NCBI GenBank assembly: GCA_933228675.1
Contig: OW121741.1
Span: 137,915,858 to 137,979,857, forward strand
Source: Stomorhina lunata
Lineage: Eukaryota; Arthropoda; Insecta; Diptera; Rhiniidae
Direction of reading: 5' to 3'
DNA: 64,000 nt
Shown here: positions 1 to 10,704 of the stretch, piece by piece
Layout of the letters: each line of letters starts with the position of its first letter
Position numbering within the stretch: position 1 is the stretch's first letter
Program-made: the position numbers and the translations under genes
Notes under the pieces: model-generated
Databases searched by the model: none
Told to the model about the DNA's origin: nothing
Seen by the model: only the letters and a program-made list of their open reading frames with translations

Positions 1-360
1 CGAATTTTTTAAATACTGAACAGTTTTTCTTTAAGCCTCTAGGTTCAAATGTATATGGGCAATCGGTTTTAAATGAGTCAAAATTTCATCGACGCCGTCT
101 TCAAAATTGATTTTCAGATACAAATTTCATATTAGCTGCTGCTCCATCTATAGTACATGCTACGATGTTTGTATTAAGTGAAATATCAAACTCCATTAGC
201 CTTTGTCTAATGGTTCCTTGCGTTTGCTTGAAATTACACGTTCCTAAATACAGGCCAGGTTATAAAATTGACCATGAGAATCGTAAATATTTACGTTCAC
301 ATACCGTCTTCCCCTTACACCTATCCATTCGTTCATTGTAAACACCTTTTGCTTGTTTCA
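1..360 (-). pseudogene. hAT-type transposase fragment, broken and cut by window edge
   Basis: Read on the minus strand, this stretch gives pieces resembling the central part of hAT transposases: NEWIGVRGRRYVNVNIYDSHG, then a segment with FKQTQGTIRQRLMEFDI, then TIDGAAANMKF. The last fits the hAT block around a catalytic aspartate (T-D-G-A-x-N-M). The pieces sit in more than one frame: a small indel near position 255 and a stop near 100 break the reading. The N-terminal part (BED zinc finger in this family) is absent, because only ~185 bases separate this region from the element end at 546. The rest would lie to the left of the window. Frames and motifs are seen directly; the family call rests on motif recognition without a database search. 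Confidence 0.6.
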
Positions 361-546
361 TTCTTCTGCTTCATTAAATAGATAAATTACGTGCAAATTT
401 GTGATAAGCTAATGTTATTTCTGAATAACACCAACAAAAAATTTTGAAAAATAAATAGCTAAAACCGCGTTTTTTCTACGGTTTTCGGTTTTGAGGCATA
501 AAAAACCGAGGTTTCGGTTTCGGTTAAACCGAACTGCAAACCCTAG
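361..546 (-). mobile_element. Terminal region of the hAT-type element
   Basis: The sequence ends with repeated GGTTT/AACC motifs and, read on the minus strand, starts TAGGGTTTGCAGTTCGG, followed by alternating TTTAACCGAAACCG blocks. TAGGG/CAGGG starts are typical of hAT terminal inverted repeats. The partner end is outside the window, so neither the terminal repeat nor the 8-bp target duplication can be checked. Confidence 0.5.
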
Positions 547-1019
547 TATTTTGTAGTTAAATAGACAGAGATTATAGGCATTTACAAGTTATTTAAATAT
601 TTATTTGCACTATAATTGAATTTTTATTGGTTTGTTTTTAATTTTTTATTTAAATTTCCATTTTCATTTAAATTCTTATTTAAAATCCATTTAATATCGA
701 ATAAGTTAAAATTCACTTTAAAGTGTTTTTTTATATTTACAAAAATTGTTTTAAATTTTTTTATTAACTTTAACTTTTAGCATATGATAATTTTTTTTTA
801 AGGCAAAATTATTTTTAAACAAACATCAAAAATTTCTTCAAGTAGTCAAGAATATAAACAATGACTAGGCACTTGTTTTATTTTTTCTTTAGAGATCAGG
901 GTCCAAGTCTTGAGTTATTTAGCGAAATTTTTATTTAGTCATATCGAATAAATTAACGCTTAACTAAAAGCTGTTTTTTAAGGTAAAGAATTTTTTTGAT
1001 TTGAATTAAGCCAACAGTT
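547..1019. other. AT-rich stretch, nothing recognised
   Basis: Very AT-rich DNA with short homopolymer runs. No open frame, palindrome or repeat recognised elsewhere in the window. Confidence 0.6.
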
Positions 1020-1590
1020 CTGTCGGTGTACTCCAGAAAATGTTTACTTATTTTATGTGTATCAGTACTCTACTGATAACAATATTGTATATACCAATAA
1101 TGGGATGCAATTGTTGTCTGGGTTTGCGGCTAACAGGTAAACCTGAAACCCTGAGCAACCTAGATGTGGTAAACAACCTGAGCGGGATCCTAGGTCAGGG
1201 CAAACGAGCCATTCCGACGTATTAGGTCTAAGGGTCTAAGATAATTGTACTTGGTAAAGTACGAAACTGCAGTTGCGGCTCAATTTTTTAGTTGCGGCTG
1301 CAAGCGGGCGTCTGTCTCGGATCGAGCGGCTCGCTTTACAAACGTGGCTCTTGTCTTTGGACTCATCATCCATCGACTTAGCACTTATGACGTTTTAAGC
1401 ATGGAAAAAAACAACATTATTGAATATAGTACTGTAAGGGGTAATCAAGCGAGAAATCCTACGGCAGCTGGCACGAGGATTTTGCAGGTGCCTAATCTCC
1501 GCAAGAACATCCTGATGAATGAAACCAATTCTATTAAAAGAAAGAGGCCCCATGCTCCACTGGGAGTCAAGAAGGAGATATACCAATAAT
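1020..1590 (+). other. Unassigned GC-richer block with short open frames
   Basis: This ~570-base block is clearly less AT-rich than its surroundings and ends 40 bases before the tRNA-like element. Two short frames are open: 1040-1225 (61 codons) and a frame ending at 1589 whose last 62 codons start MEKNNIIEYSTVRGNQ and are basic (RKRPHAPLGVKKEIYQ). No domain is recognised. The base composition, the lack of a second exon and the surroundings suggest the 5' part of a retroelement (5' UTR and start of a gag-like ORF), but a host exon is not excluded. Confidence 0.3.
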
Positions 1591-1763
1591 AAGCTTAAAA
1601 TTTAGGCTTTTAAACAGATTTAAGATATGCCCAGCAAAACTTTGGTAACGGCAAGTACTCTGATAACTGGTTACCTTGTAACGACTACAACATACCATCC
1701 GAATAAATAATAAGTTATTACAGAAGTACTTATTTGTAATTAAGATGGTAATTTAAACTGAAT

Positions 1764-1793
1764 GGCCCCGGTTCAAATCCCACCAAGGGCAAC
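1764..1793 (+). other. tRNA B-box-like segment (T arm)
   Basis: Contains GGTTCAAATCC, a perfect match to the RNA polymerase III B-box consensus GGTTCRANNCC, within CCCCGGTTCAAATCCCACC. The T stem pairs poorly and no clear A box precedes it, so it is at most a tRNA 3'-half relic. It is preserved in all three copies of the element. Confidence 0.55.
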
Positions 1794-2613
1794 AATTTTT
1801 TTTTAGTTTTTTTTTATTAAAAGATTTTTTTTAAATGATTTTTGAATTTTAAGAACTTAAATATTATCTTCTGTAAAAAAAATTTGTAAAACTAACTCAC
1901 GTTAATGAAAAAATACCATCATGAGTCAATTTTGATTTTGTAGGGGATGCTGAATACCAAACACGATTCTAATTGGTCTTAACTTGGTAAGCCCAACTTA
2001 TCTGGGTCATCCTTCATCTCAACTGTGGACACACACCTCCTCATGGTATCACCCGGGGAGCTAGTTTAACACCCATTAATATTGTGAGTTAACATGTTCC
2101 GAGAGTTGTCCCATAAGATCGATAAAAATGGGTTAGGATTACGGGCTAGTAACCCTCTCTTGAAAAAAATATAATGAAGAGGATAAAATTAGAATTGAAA
2201 TGTCCCACTACCTAATGTTAGAGGAGGATGTCCGAAACTTCGATAGAAAGACCAAGTAGAGGAACATTTTTCAAAGCTTGGCCTATAAAATTGGAGAATA
2301 TTCGCACAAGATCGAAATCTATGGAATTCTAAAATATGCTCGGACTTTGACCTTAACATGTTGTAACATTTAAGTAAGTAAGAGCCAATCTTATGTAAAA
2401 ACTTAAACAAAAAAGAAGATTTAAATTGTTTAAGTTTTAAAATAACTTTAAAAAAGTTTTAAAATAATTACAAAAAATCGTATAAAAATATTTTTCCAAA
2501 AATTACAACAAAGCAAAAAAAAAAAAGCAGGGAAAAACAAAGTTATTTTCACATGATGTTGGATCTAAAAATAAAAATTGTTTATATAAATTATAAGCTG
2601 CTAAGTTTTCAAC

Positions 2614-2685
2614 ATATGAAGTAGCTCAGTGGAAGAGTCTCTGCCTAGCAGTCGGAGGGTCTGGGTTCGAGCCCCCATGGGATCA
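2614..2685 (+). other. tRNA-like block with A and B boxes, anticodon-like AGC
   Basis: TAGCTCAGTGG matches the A box and GGTTCGAGCC the B box, with tRNA-like spacing. The D stem GCTC/GAGT pairs. The anticodon loop reads CTAGCAG, placing AGC (alanine) after the conserved T33. The anticodon stem pairs except for one mismatch. The T stem pairs only in part and the acceptor ends do not pair, so a mature tRNA is unlikely. It is best seen as a tRNA-derived pol III promoter inside the mobile element. Confidence 0.6.
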
Positions 2686-2934
2686 CAAAAAAAAATTTGT
2701 ATTTCGTTTAAAAATATATGTTTTTAATAAAACAACAACAAAAAAGTTGTTGCTGTTGTTGTTGTTGCTTTCAAATTGCTTACCCAAGTCATTACTTTTC
2801 TGCAATTGGTAAGTACTTGCCTCCAATGACATCCGCATGTTAATGTAATGACTTAAACAGCGAATGAGTAAGTAGTTCGTGTTCAATAGTTTAACTGTTT
2901 AACTCATTATTTGGTAATGAAAAGTTTTATTGGG

Positions 2935-3734
2935 TGTTTAATTATATATCAGTCTTCTTTAAAACTTCGCCCACGAGCTCTTATATGTACATTTTTACTC
3001 TCACACATATCGAAAACAAGAACAATCACAATATATATTAGTATTAGTTTGCCAAACACTGCTCTATATCATCTTCAAAAACATAGTCTACGAGACAGAT
3101 CCCAGTCAGCATTTTTGTTATTTTCTGAACATATTTGACTCTTTTTCGACTCTTTTTTGTAGACGATTCGACCCTTTTCGACTATTTTCGCAGACGATTT
3201 AAACAATGGAATATGCCATCATTTTCGATTCGAAAAAGACTGTACCTTCGGGAGAAAATGGTACCCTAGCCGCGACTCCCTTGAGAGAATCTCTTGTGAA
3301 CACATTTCTGAACCATTTATGAGTCTTTTATGGGTCATTTTCGAGTAATTTTTGGTAGAAATTCATAATTGCAGAAATTAATGGTTGCCATGACTAGGGC
3401 TTGAACCCAGGCAGAATATGCTATAGTATGCTTAATATTCGACGTGCTTACCAATATGAATATACAAATTAAATAAACTAATCATACAAATATAAAAAGA
3501 ATGGGAGCAGTAGCACTTCCACCCTCTCTATAGATATCAAACTTTTCATCGTGTATGTTAAAGGCTAATTTAAGAATAGCTTTCTTGTATTTGAGACTAA
3601 TTTGAGTAAAATGTGATAGGGCCTGGGAGACAAAAATGTCTTTGAAACCTTTGTTTTTAGAGCAGGAGTAGTTAAAACTTTGCAAAGAAAATTTTAGTGC
3701 CATGTATCTTCGTAAGGTATTTTTTTCAATGTAT
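2935..3734. other. Unassigned AT-rich DNA with a tRNA-like relic
   Basis: Contains a short run of related CGACTCTTTT/CGACCCTTTTCG motifs (3135-3200) and the tRNA-like relic listed separately. A 73-codon minus-strand frame at 3482-3703 shows no recognisable domain. Confidence 0.5.
3381..3455 (-). other. tRNA-like relic (B box)
   Basis: On the minus strand CTGGGTTCAAGCCCTAG gives a perfect B box (GGTTCAAGCC) within a symmetric stem, with TTGGTAAGCACGTCGAAT about 50 bases upstream as a weak A-box candidate. Acceptor pairing is not evident. Likely a SINE-type or decayed tRNA-derived sequence. Confidence 0.4.
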
Positions 3735-4175
3735 AGTTCTGATGTTTTTAAAAAGAAAGTTTTCTATTACAATTTTTTCAACAATTTTTCTATAGAAATT
3801 TTTTATTTTATCAAAATAGACAATTTTTTTTAACAGAAATCTTTCTTTAGAAAAAAATTGTTTCTAAATTTTTTTTATCAAAAATTTTTTAGAAAATTTT
3901 TCTACAGAAAAATATTTTTATAGAAAATTTTACTTTAGAAACAAATTTTTATCTAAAATTTTTCTATAGAAGAGAAAAAATGTTTCGATGGAAAAGTTTA
4001 TTAAAAATTTTAATAGAAAAATATTTTTATTAAAAAATTTTCTACAAAAACAAAAAAAAAAAATTTTTATCAACAAATTTTACAAAGAAAAATATTTTTA
4101 TCAAAAATTTTTGTATAAAAAAATGTTTGCATTGAAAATATCTAAAAAATATTTTTCAACCAAAAAATGTAAAAA
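3735..4175. repeat. Decayed TTTTCTATAGAAAA minisatellite array
   Basis: Repeated AAATTTTTCTATAGAAA-like motifs at ~28-31 base spacing, heavily diverged. The repeated subunits are recognisable but no unit is perfectly conserved. It is the oldest-looking member of the array superfamily in the window and is followed directly by the shared flank 4230-4525. Confidence 0.7.
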
Positions 4176-4229
4176 TCTAAAATTGTCTAATAGTAGAATT
4201 TATTTCTTTTTCGAAAAATATTCCCAAAA

Positions 4230-4525
4230 AAAAATCAATAGTGTCGTGGCAACAATATTCAAGATTATATTTCTTTGTTCTCTCGAACCATATATTTTGT
4301 TGTTATAAATTGGATTTTGATTTTGTTTCTTGTGTATTTTGTTTTTGTAGTTTCTTTAACGAGCGGCACCAACCGACTTCGCTAACGTCCAAATATCAAC
4401 TGAATGCTTTTAATATTCATTTTCACGAGTTTCATTAATGACCGAGCTATTTACGAAAATTACAAAAATTCTTCGGCTTCTGGTGGTATCAAATGAATTG
4501 TTTGCTGTTGGCTGGTTAAAAGATT
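4230..4525 (+). repeat. Non-satellite flank shared with 28560-28800 (inverted)
   Basis: This stretch aligns, in reverse complement, with 28560-28800. Shared landmarks in order are AGTGTCGTGGCAACAAT, TCTTTGTTCTCTCGAACCAT, ACTGAATG.TTTTAATA, a CACGAGTTT.. run, and CGGCTTCTGGTGGTAT. In both places it sits on the same side of a TTTTCTATAGAAAA array, so array plus flank behave as one dispersed unit. Its outer limit is near the GGTGGTAT motif. Confidence 0.7.
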
Positions 4526-5049
4526 ACTCGTATTAGCCGATATACTTTCTCATTTTTACAGTAATTAAATTTTGGATAAAAAGATAGACCGAGTTAAAAT
4601 GCTTAATTAATTCTTAATTCTAATTTTTTGATTTCCTTTTAAAATTTGCTTTCATAAAATTTCATTCATAGCCAGAACTAATGTAATTAATACCTTCGGA
4701 AATACAAAAAAATTCCACAGTATCCAAATTATACCAATAAACAACTTATTATGCAAATGTCAATATACATCTGAATTACGGCTTAAGTGACTGAACGATT
4801 AAATTGTAAAGAACAATTAATAAAAGATAATAATAAACAGAAAATCTGAAATCTTCGTCATCCTTTCACATTAAAATTAAGGGAGTGGAAAATTTCAGAT
4901 ATAAATTCAAATTAACGGAATTGCAGTTAATTACTGCTGATGTTAATTGTAGCCAAGAGATAAGGCGGTTACTGTTAAATTTGAAGGATATTTTAAGAAA
5001 AAAGATAAAAACGAGGGTTAAAAAAATGTTTACAATAAAAACAAAACTT
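4526..5049. other. AT-rich spacer between repeats
   Basis: No gene, array or known repeat recognised. A 66-codon plus frame at 4885-5085 runs into the neighbouring element and is not supported as coding. Confidence 0.5.
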
Positions 5050-5297
5050 CCCAGTAAAACTTTTCATTACCAAATAATGAGTTAAACAGTTAAACTATTG
5101 AACACGAACTACTTACTCATTCGCTGTTTAAGTCATTACATTAACATGGGGATGTCATTGGAGGCAAGTACTTACCAATTGCAGAAAAGTAATGACTTGG
5201 GTAAGCAATTTGAAAGCAACAACAACAACAGCAACAACTTTTTTGTTGTTGTTTTATTAAAAACATGTATTTTTAAACGAAATACAAAATTTTTTTA

Positions 5298-5370
5298 TGG
5301 TCCCATGGGGGCTCGAACCTAGACCCTCCGACTGCTAGGCAGAGACTCTTCCACTGAGCTACTTCATATG
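5298..5370 (-). other. tRNA-like block in copy B
   Basis: Minus-strand counterpart of 2614-2685 with the same A box (TAGCTCAGTGG), B box (GGTTCGAGCC) and CTAGCAG anticodon-like loop. It differs from copy A by very few bases. Confidence 0.6.
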
Positions 5371-6170
5371 TTGAAAACTTAACAGCTTATAATTAATTTA
5401 AACAATTTTTATTTTTAGATCCAAAATCATGTGAAAATAACTTTGTTTTTCCCTGCTTTTTTTTTGCTTTGTTGTAATTTTTGGAAAAATATTTTTATAC
5501 GATTTTTTGTAATTATTTTAAAACTTAAACAATTTAAATCTTCTTTTTTGTATAAGTTTTTACATAAGATTGGCTTTTACTTATTTAAATGTTACAACCT
5601 GTTAAGGTCAAAGTCCGAGCATATTTTAGAATTCCATGGATTTCGATCTTGTGCGAATATTCTCCAATTTTATAGGCCAAGCTTTGAAAAATGTTCCTCT
5701 ACTTGGTCATTCTATCGAAGTTTCGGACATCCTCCTCTAATATTAGTTAGTGGGACATTTCAATTCTAATTTTATCCTCTTCATTGTATTTTTTTTTTTT
5801 CAAGAGAGGGTTACTAGCCCGTAATCCTAACCCATTTTTATCGATCTTATGGGACAACTCTCGGAACATGTTAACTCACAAAATTAAAGGGTGTTAAACT
5901 AGCTCCCCGGGTGATACCATGAGGAGGTGTGTGTCCACAGTTGAGATGAAGGATGACCCAGATAAGTTGGGCTTACCAAGTTAAGACCAATTAGAATCGT
6001 GTTTGGTATTTAACATCCCCTACATAATCAAAATTGACTCATGATGGTATTTTTTCATTAACGTGAGTTAGTTTTACAAATTTTTTTTACAGAAGATAAT
6101 ATTTAAGTTCTTAAAGTTCAAAAATCACTTAAAAATACTCTTTTAATAAAAACAAAAACTAAAAAAAATT

Positions 6171-6202
6171 GTTGCCCTTGGTGGGATTTGAACCGGGGCC
6201 AT
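6171..6202 (-). other. tRNA B-box-like segment in copy B
   Basis: Minus-strand GGTTCAAATCC within the same context as 1764-1793 of copy A. Confidence 0.5.
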
Positions 6203-6336
6203 TCAGTTTAAATTACCATCTTAATTACAAATAAGTACTTCTGTAATAACTTATTATTTATTCGGATGGTATGTTGTAGTCGTTACAAGGTAACCAGTTA
6301 TCAGAGTACTTGTCATTACCAAAGTTTTGCTGGGTT

Positions 6337-7600
6337 AGTAAAAAAAGGAGAATTAACATTAAATGAAACCGAAACTTATTTATTATTCAAAATTTTTACA
6401 ATTGAAAGTTTTTAAAAAACAGAACCTAAACCACTTTCGCTTACAACAACATTGTATGATGGTCTGAAATCCCTTAGTAATTATTCCAAATTTTAATTAT
6501 TGTGTTCGCATGAATGTTTTCCAAGTAATTAAATCAAACAATAACAAAAAGTGCATTCTAATTATACAAATACGATTCTAATTAAAGCAAACGTTAGAGC
6601 TTTTCAAACCCTTGAACTTGATAAAAAATCAAACCAAACAAAATAAAAAAAAATACAAATCGTATTAAAATTACTCTTACACCCTCGACAATGTCATGGG
6701 AATACAAATGGGTCTGTTGATGGGGCGGGTATTTTTCTAGTGCATTAATGCTTTTATTGAACAGGAAGCAAATGGTTACTTAGATAAAAAAATAAAAAAT
6801 TAAAGACAATTTATATTTAAAACAAACAAGCAAGAGGGATTCCCCTCTTGATTCCATTCAGAAATGAGAGAAAAAAAGTCATAGAACTTTTTATTGTGTT
6901 AAAAATTCGATTTTTACCGCAAGAACGTGTTGAACAAGTGGCAAGATGCTTGTGGCATATAAATCAGTGACAGGAAAAGTTAGAAAATAGAAAATAATTT
7001 TTTTTCAAATAATAACAGCAAATATAAAGAAAGTTTGTGGATATTTGTATACCCTACAGAACTAATATCTATTGAATTATATTTAGGTCATTGAAATTTA
7101 AAACTTGTTTTCACTTCGGATATATACCAAAAATTTCATTAAAATTGAGAACTCCATTTTTCCATTTGTTCCCATCTTATTTTTGTTTAGGGTCTCACAG
7201 GTTCGGTCTTGACAATCATCGCTATTTATTTTAATAACACATGTATTTGGTCGGTATATTATTTCCATTACCTTTCAATTGCATTTTAATTAGGATATTT
7301 GAAATCAATGCGAAATTGTACTTAATTAATTATTCAAAAAGTGTTTTAATATGTTTTTGTTCCTCGTTTAATAATATTCTAAGACAATGTATGAATTACA
7401 AATAATTAGACACAAAATGTATGCAGATTATTAAAAATTTCAAAATGTTCAATGGAATTTATTAGGCTAAAAAATTTAAATACTTTTAAATTGTAGTATA
7501 CGGCACCTTGTTTACATTGGAACCCTGTAAAAACTTTGTAATGGTAATTTTCTAGGTATTAGATTACTTTGTAAAGACTTGTCCATATTAAGAATACTGC
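6337..7600. other. AT-rich DNA without recognised genes
   Basis: No open frame of note. A small inverted repeat AAGAGGGATTCCCCTCTT lies near 6833. Otherwise low-complexity AT-rich sequence. Confidence 0.5.
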
Positions 7601-7862
7601 TTTATGTAAACAGAAATCACTGTTCTAAATTTCGAATTTCGAAATCGGTCCCTATTTGACCTTAGTTTCCATAAAATATATTCTTTCAAAATTTACTATA
7701 TGAGACGAAAATCACTAAAATGCTCGAAAATCTAAAGATAATGACAATTTTATGTTTGTTTGTTGCACACATAATTCTTGTGTTATATGTAATCAATTTG
7801 TAAAATTCTGAGACAATCGGTCCACATTTGACTCTAGCTCTCATATAAGGCCTAATTGCAGA
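7600..7862. repeat. Fragment of the TACCCTTCACC-family dispersed repeat
   Basis: The stretch around GAAATCGGTCC, ATGAGACGAAAATCACTAAAA and CTCGAAAATCTAAAGATAATGA closely matches 48780-48920, the body of a more complete copy. Both ends are missing here. Confidence 0.55.
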
Positions 7863-7944
7863 AATTTATGTTATCATTAACGTGAGCGTGGTTAAAAATA
7901 TTTTAATTATAATAGGTCTTTGTATCTTATCTTATCTTATATTC

Positions 7945-8976
<1,032 letters not shown>

Positions 8977-9289
8977 CACAGGCCTACAAATATTGGGGTC
9001 ATGGAAGTTGTTGGAAAATGGAGGGTCATTTCCGAAGTAATTTTTTCCGTAGAATCCGAATCCGGGGTCCGAATTGCTCTATCACGTCAGGATTTTGAGA
9101 TATTTGAGGTTTTTTACCCAAAAAATGGCGTTTTTGGCTACTTTTGAGGTTATGTACAGAAGAGACAAAATTTTTTGGGAGTTTTTTTTTAGTTGCATCT
9201 TATAGCACTACTCTTCCTCTTTAATTTAAGAGTCGCAGAGTTCAATTACGATTTTTCTACACCAAGTTACGTCAATTTGAAATTACGAG
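8977..9289 (+). repeat. Left terminal inverted repeat of the 5986-bp transposon
   Basis: Reverse-complement match to 14660-14962. Shared landmarks include CACAGGCC, GGAGGGTCATTTCCGAAGTA, CCGAATCCGGGGTCCGAATT and ACACCAAGTTACGTCAATTT. The main difference is a ~10-base indel near the tip. Confidence 0.85.
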
Positions 9290-9692
9290 ATATGTCCTAT
9301 TAATTGCATGACCATTTGCATTGAGTACGTTGAGGCAGACATTTGTCTACTGGGTATTTTCTCTTCAAAATTTTTACTTGGGGATTTTTGGGGTTACTGA
9401 TTACGAATATGAAGTTGAGATATTAAAATTATCAAATTCAAGATGGCGGATTCAAAATGGCGTATAAAAATTTTCAAAAAACATTGCAAATATGAAACAT
9501 ATTTTCATTTTCTGCTATCTAATAAGTTTTGTTGTTACGATAAACATAATACATTATAGTAATTTATATTTACACAGGTATCGTGACATTGAATTTGACC
9601 TTCAGCTTGATCTTCAAGTGCATTTCAAGTTAAACTTTTTTTTACATTTAGCATTACGTGAGTCCCCTCGCCTCTCACGATTAGAAACTATT

Positions 9693-10700
9693 TCAGTTTA
9701 ACTTATGAAATCTTTTTTTTTGATCTAGTAAAGATCTTGACCCAGACCGTCTTTTATGACGAACATTTAGCTCATCTCGTTGAAGACACCAGCAATAGTC
9801 CGCTAACATTGTTGGAGACCATTTACCCTGATAACGTCTTTCCATTTCTTTGAGGTCCTGATGAGATCGCTCACCTTGCTCTTCGCTGACGGCACCTAGA
9901 TTTTCTGGAAACCATTCTAAATGAGAGTGTAAATAATGCAATTTTACGCTCATATTGCAACCTAAATTCTGAAATTTTTTAATCATATCGTCAACTATTT
10001 CTTTGTAATCACTAACTTTATTATTACCCAAAAATCCTTTAACAACTTTTTTAAAGCTAATCCAGGCTTCTTTTTCTACATTTGTCATAACCTGTTCAAC
10101 CTCTGTTGTTTTCATTAATTCTCTTATTTGTGGTCCAACAAATATTCCTTCTTTTATCTTCGCCTCACTTAAATAAGGGAATTTATCTATAAGATATTGA
10201 AATAATGCACCATCGGTATCAAGAGCCTTTACAAATTGCTTCATTAATCCTAATTTTATATGAAGCGGAGGCAACAAAACTTTTTTAGAGTCAATTAACG
10301 GTTGTTGAATAATGTTGGGATCTCCAGGTTTTAAAGTTTTACGAAGAGGCCAATCCTTTGTAACGTAATGCTTAACTCTATCTCTGCTATCCCACAAACA
10401 TATAAAGCACGGATATTTTGTATAACCCAATTGTTGTCCAAGCAGCATTGAAACCATTTTTAAGTCTCCGCATACTTCCCATTTATGCTGTTCATATTTT
10501 ATTGCTTTAAGAATAGTTTCTACATTTTCATATGATTCCTTTAGGTGTACAGAATGAGCAATAGGTATTGACGCATATTTATTTGAGTTATGCAATAAAA
10601 CTGCTTTCAAACTTGTTTTTGAGGAATCAATAAACAATCTCCATTGATCAGTATCATAAGGAAGTTCTAATTTTTCAATTAAGCCTTTAACATCATTACA
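9693..10700 (-). pseudogene. C-terminal half of a transposon-encoded protein
   Basis: About 335 codons of an arthropod transposon protein family that I recognise only as recurrent and uncharacterised. Conserved-looking blocks in order are DQWRLFIDSSKTSLKAVLLH, KYASIPIAHSVHLKE, GDLKMVSMLLGQQ, YPCFICLWDSRDR (a possible metal-binding CxxC), LLPPLHIKLGLMKQFVKALD, HYLHSHLEWFPENLGAVSEE, QGERSHQDLKEMERRYQGKW and MLADYCWCLQRD. The frame stays open upstream to 10790, but those first ~30 codons come from the nested repeat (GTTTGCCG-type hairpin and CCCTTCACC end), not the protein. The true frame joins the N-terminal half at 13313. It may supply the transposase function; the catalytic residues cannot be assigned here. 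Confidence 0.7.
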
Positions 10701-10704
10701 AACA

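Larger units (their letters stand above)
1630..2934 (+). mobile_element. CCCAG-type TIR element carrying tRNA-like segments, copy A
   Basis: 1305-bp element. It starts CCCAGCAAAACTTTGGTAA and ends, read inverted, CCCAATAAAACTTTTCATTA. It is bounded on both sides by TG (1628-1629, 2935-2936), which looks like a 2-bp target duplication; copies B and C have TT and AT at the same places. Internal landmarks in order: a T-arm-like B box (1764-1793), a GC-richer centre (1940-2160), a tRNA-like block (2614-2685), a short AAC/GTT foldback (2730-2768), and the terminal repeat. No transposase is encoded, so it is non-autonomous. No superfamily is assigned. Confidence 0.8.
5050..6334 (-). mobile_element. 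CCCAG-type TIR element carrying tRNA-like segments, copy B (inverted)
   Basis: 1285-bp copy in the opposite orientation to copy A and highly similar along its full length. It starts CCCAGTAAAACTTTTCATTA and ends AAAGTTTTGCTGGG, flanked by TT on both sides (5048-5049, 6335-6336). It has the same internal order as copy A in reverse. The different flanking dinucleotide indicates an insertion independent of copy A. Confidence 0.8.

Noticed and set aside
2614..2685. Functional tRNA-Ala gene
   Set aside because: Acceptor stem does not pair, the T stem pairs only in part, and the block is present in every copy of a mobile element.
2189..5769. FRSCANILQFYRPSFEKCSS frame in copies A and B of the CCCAG element as a gene
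   Set aside because: The two copies are nearly identical DNA so an open frame is weak evidence; copy C has lost part of it by deletion.
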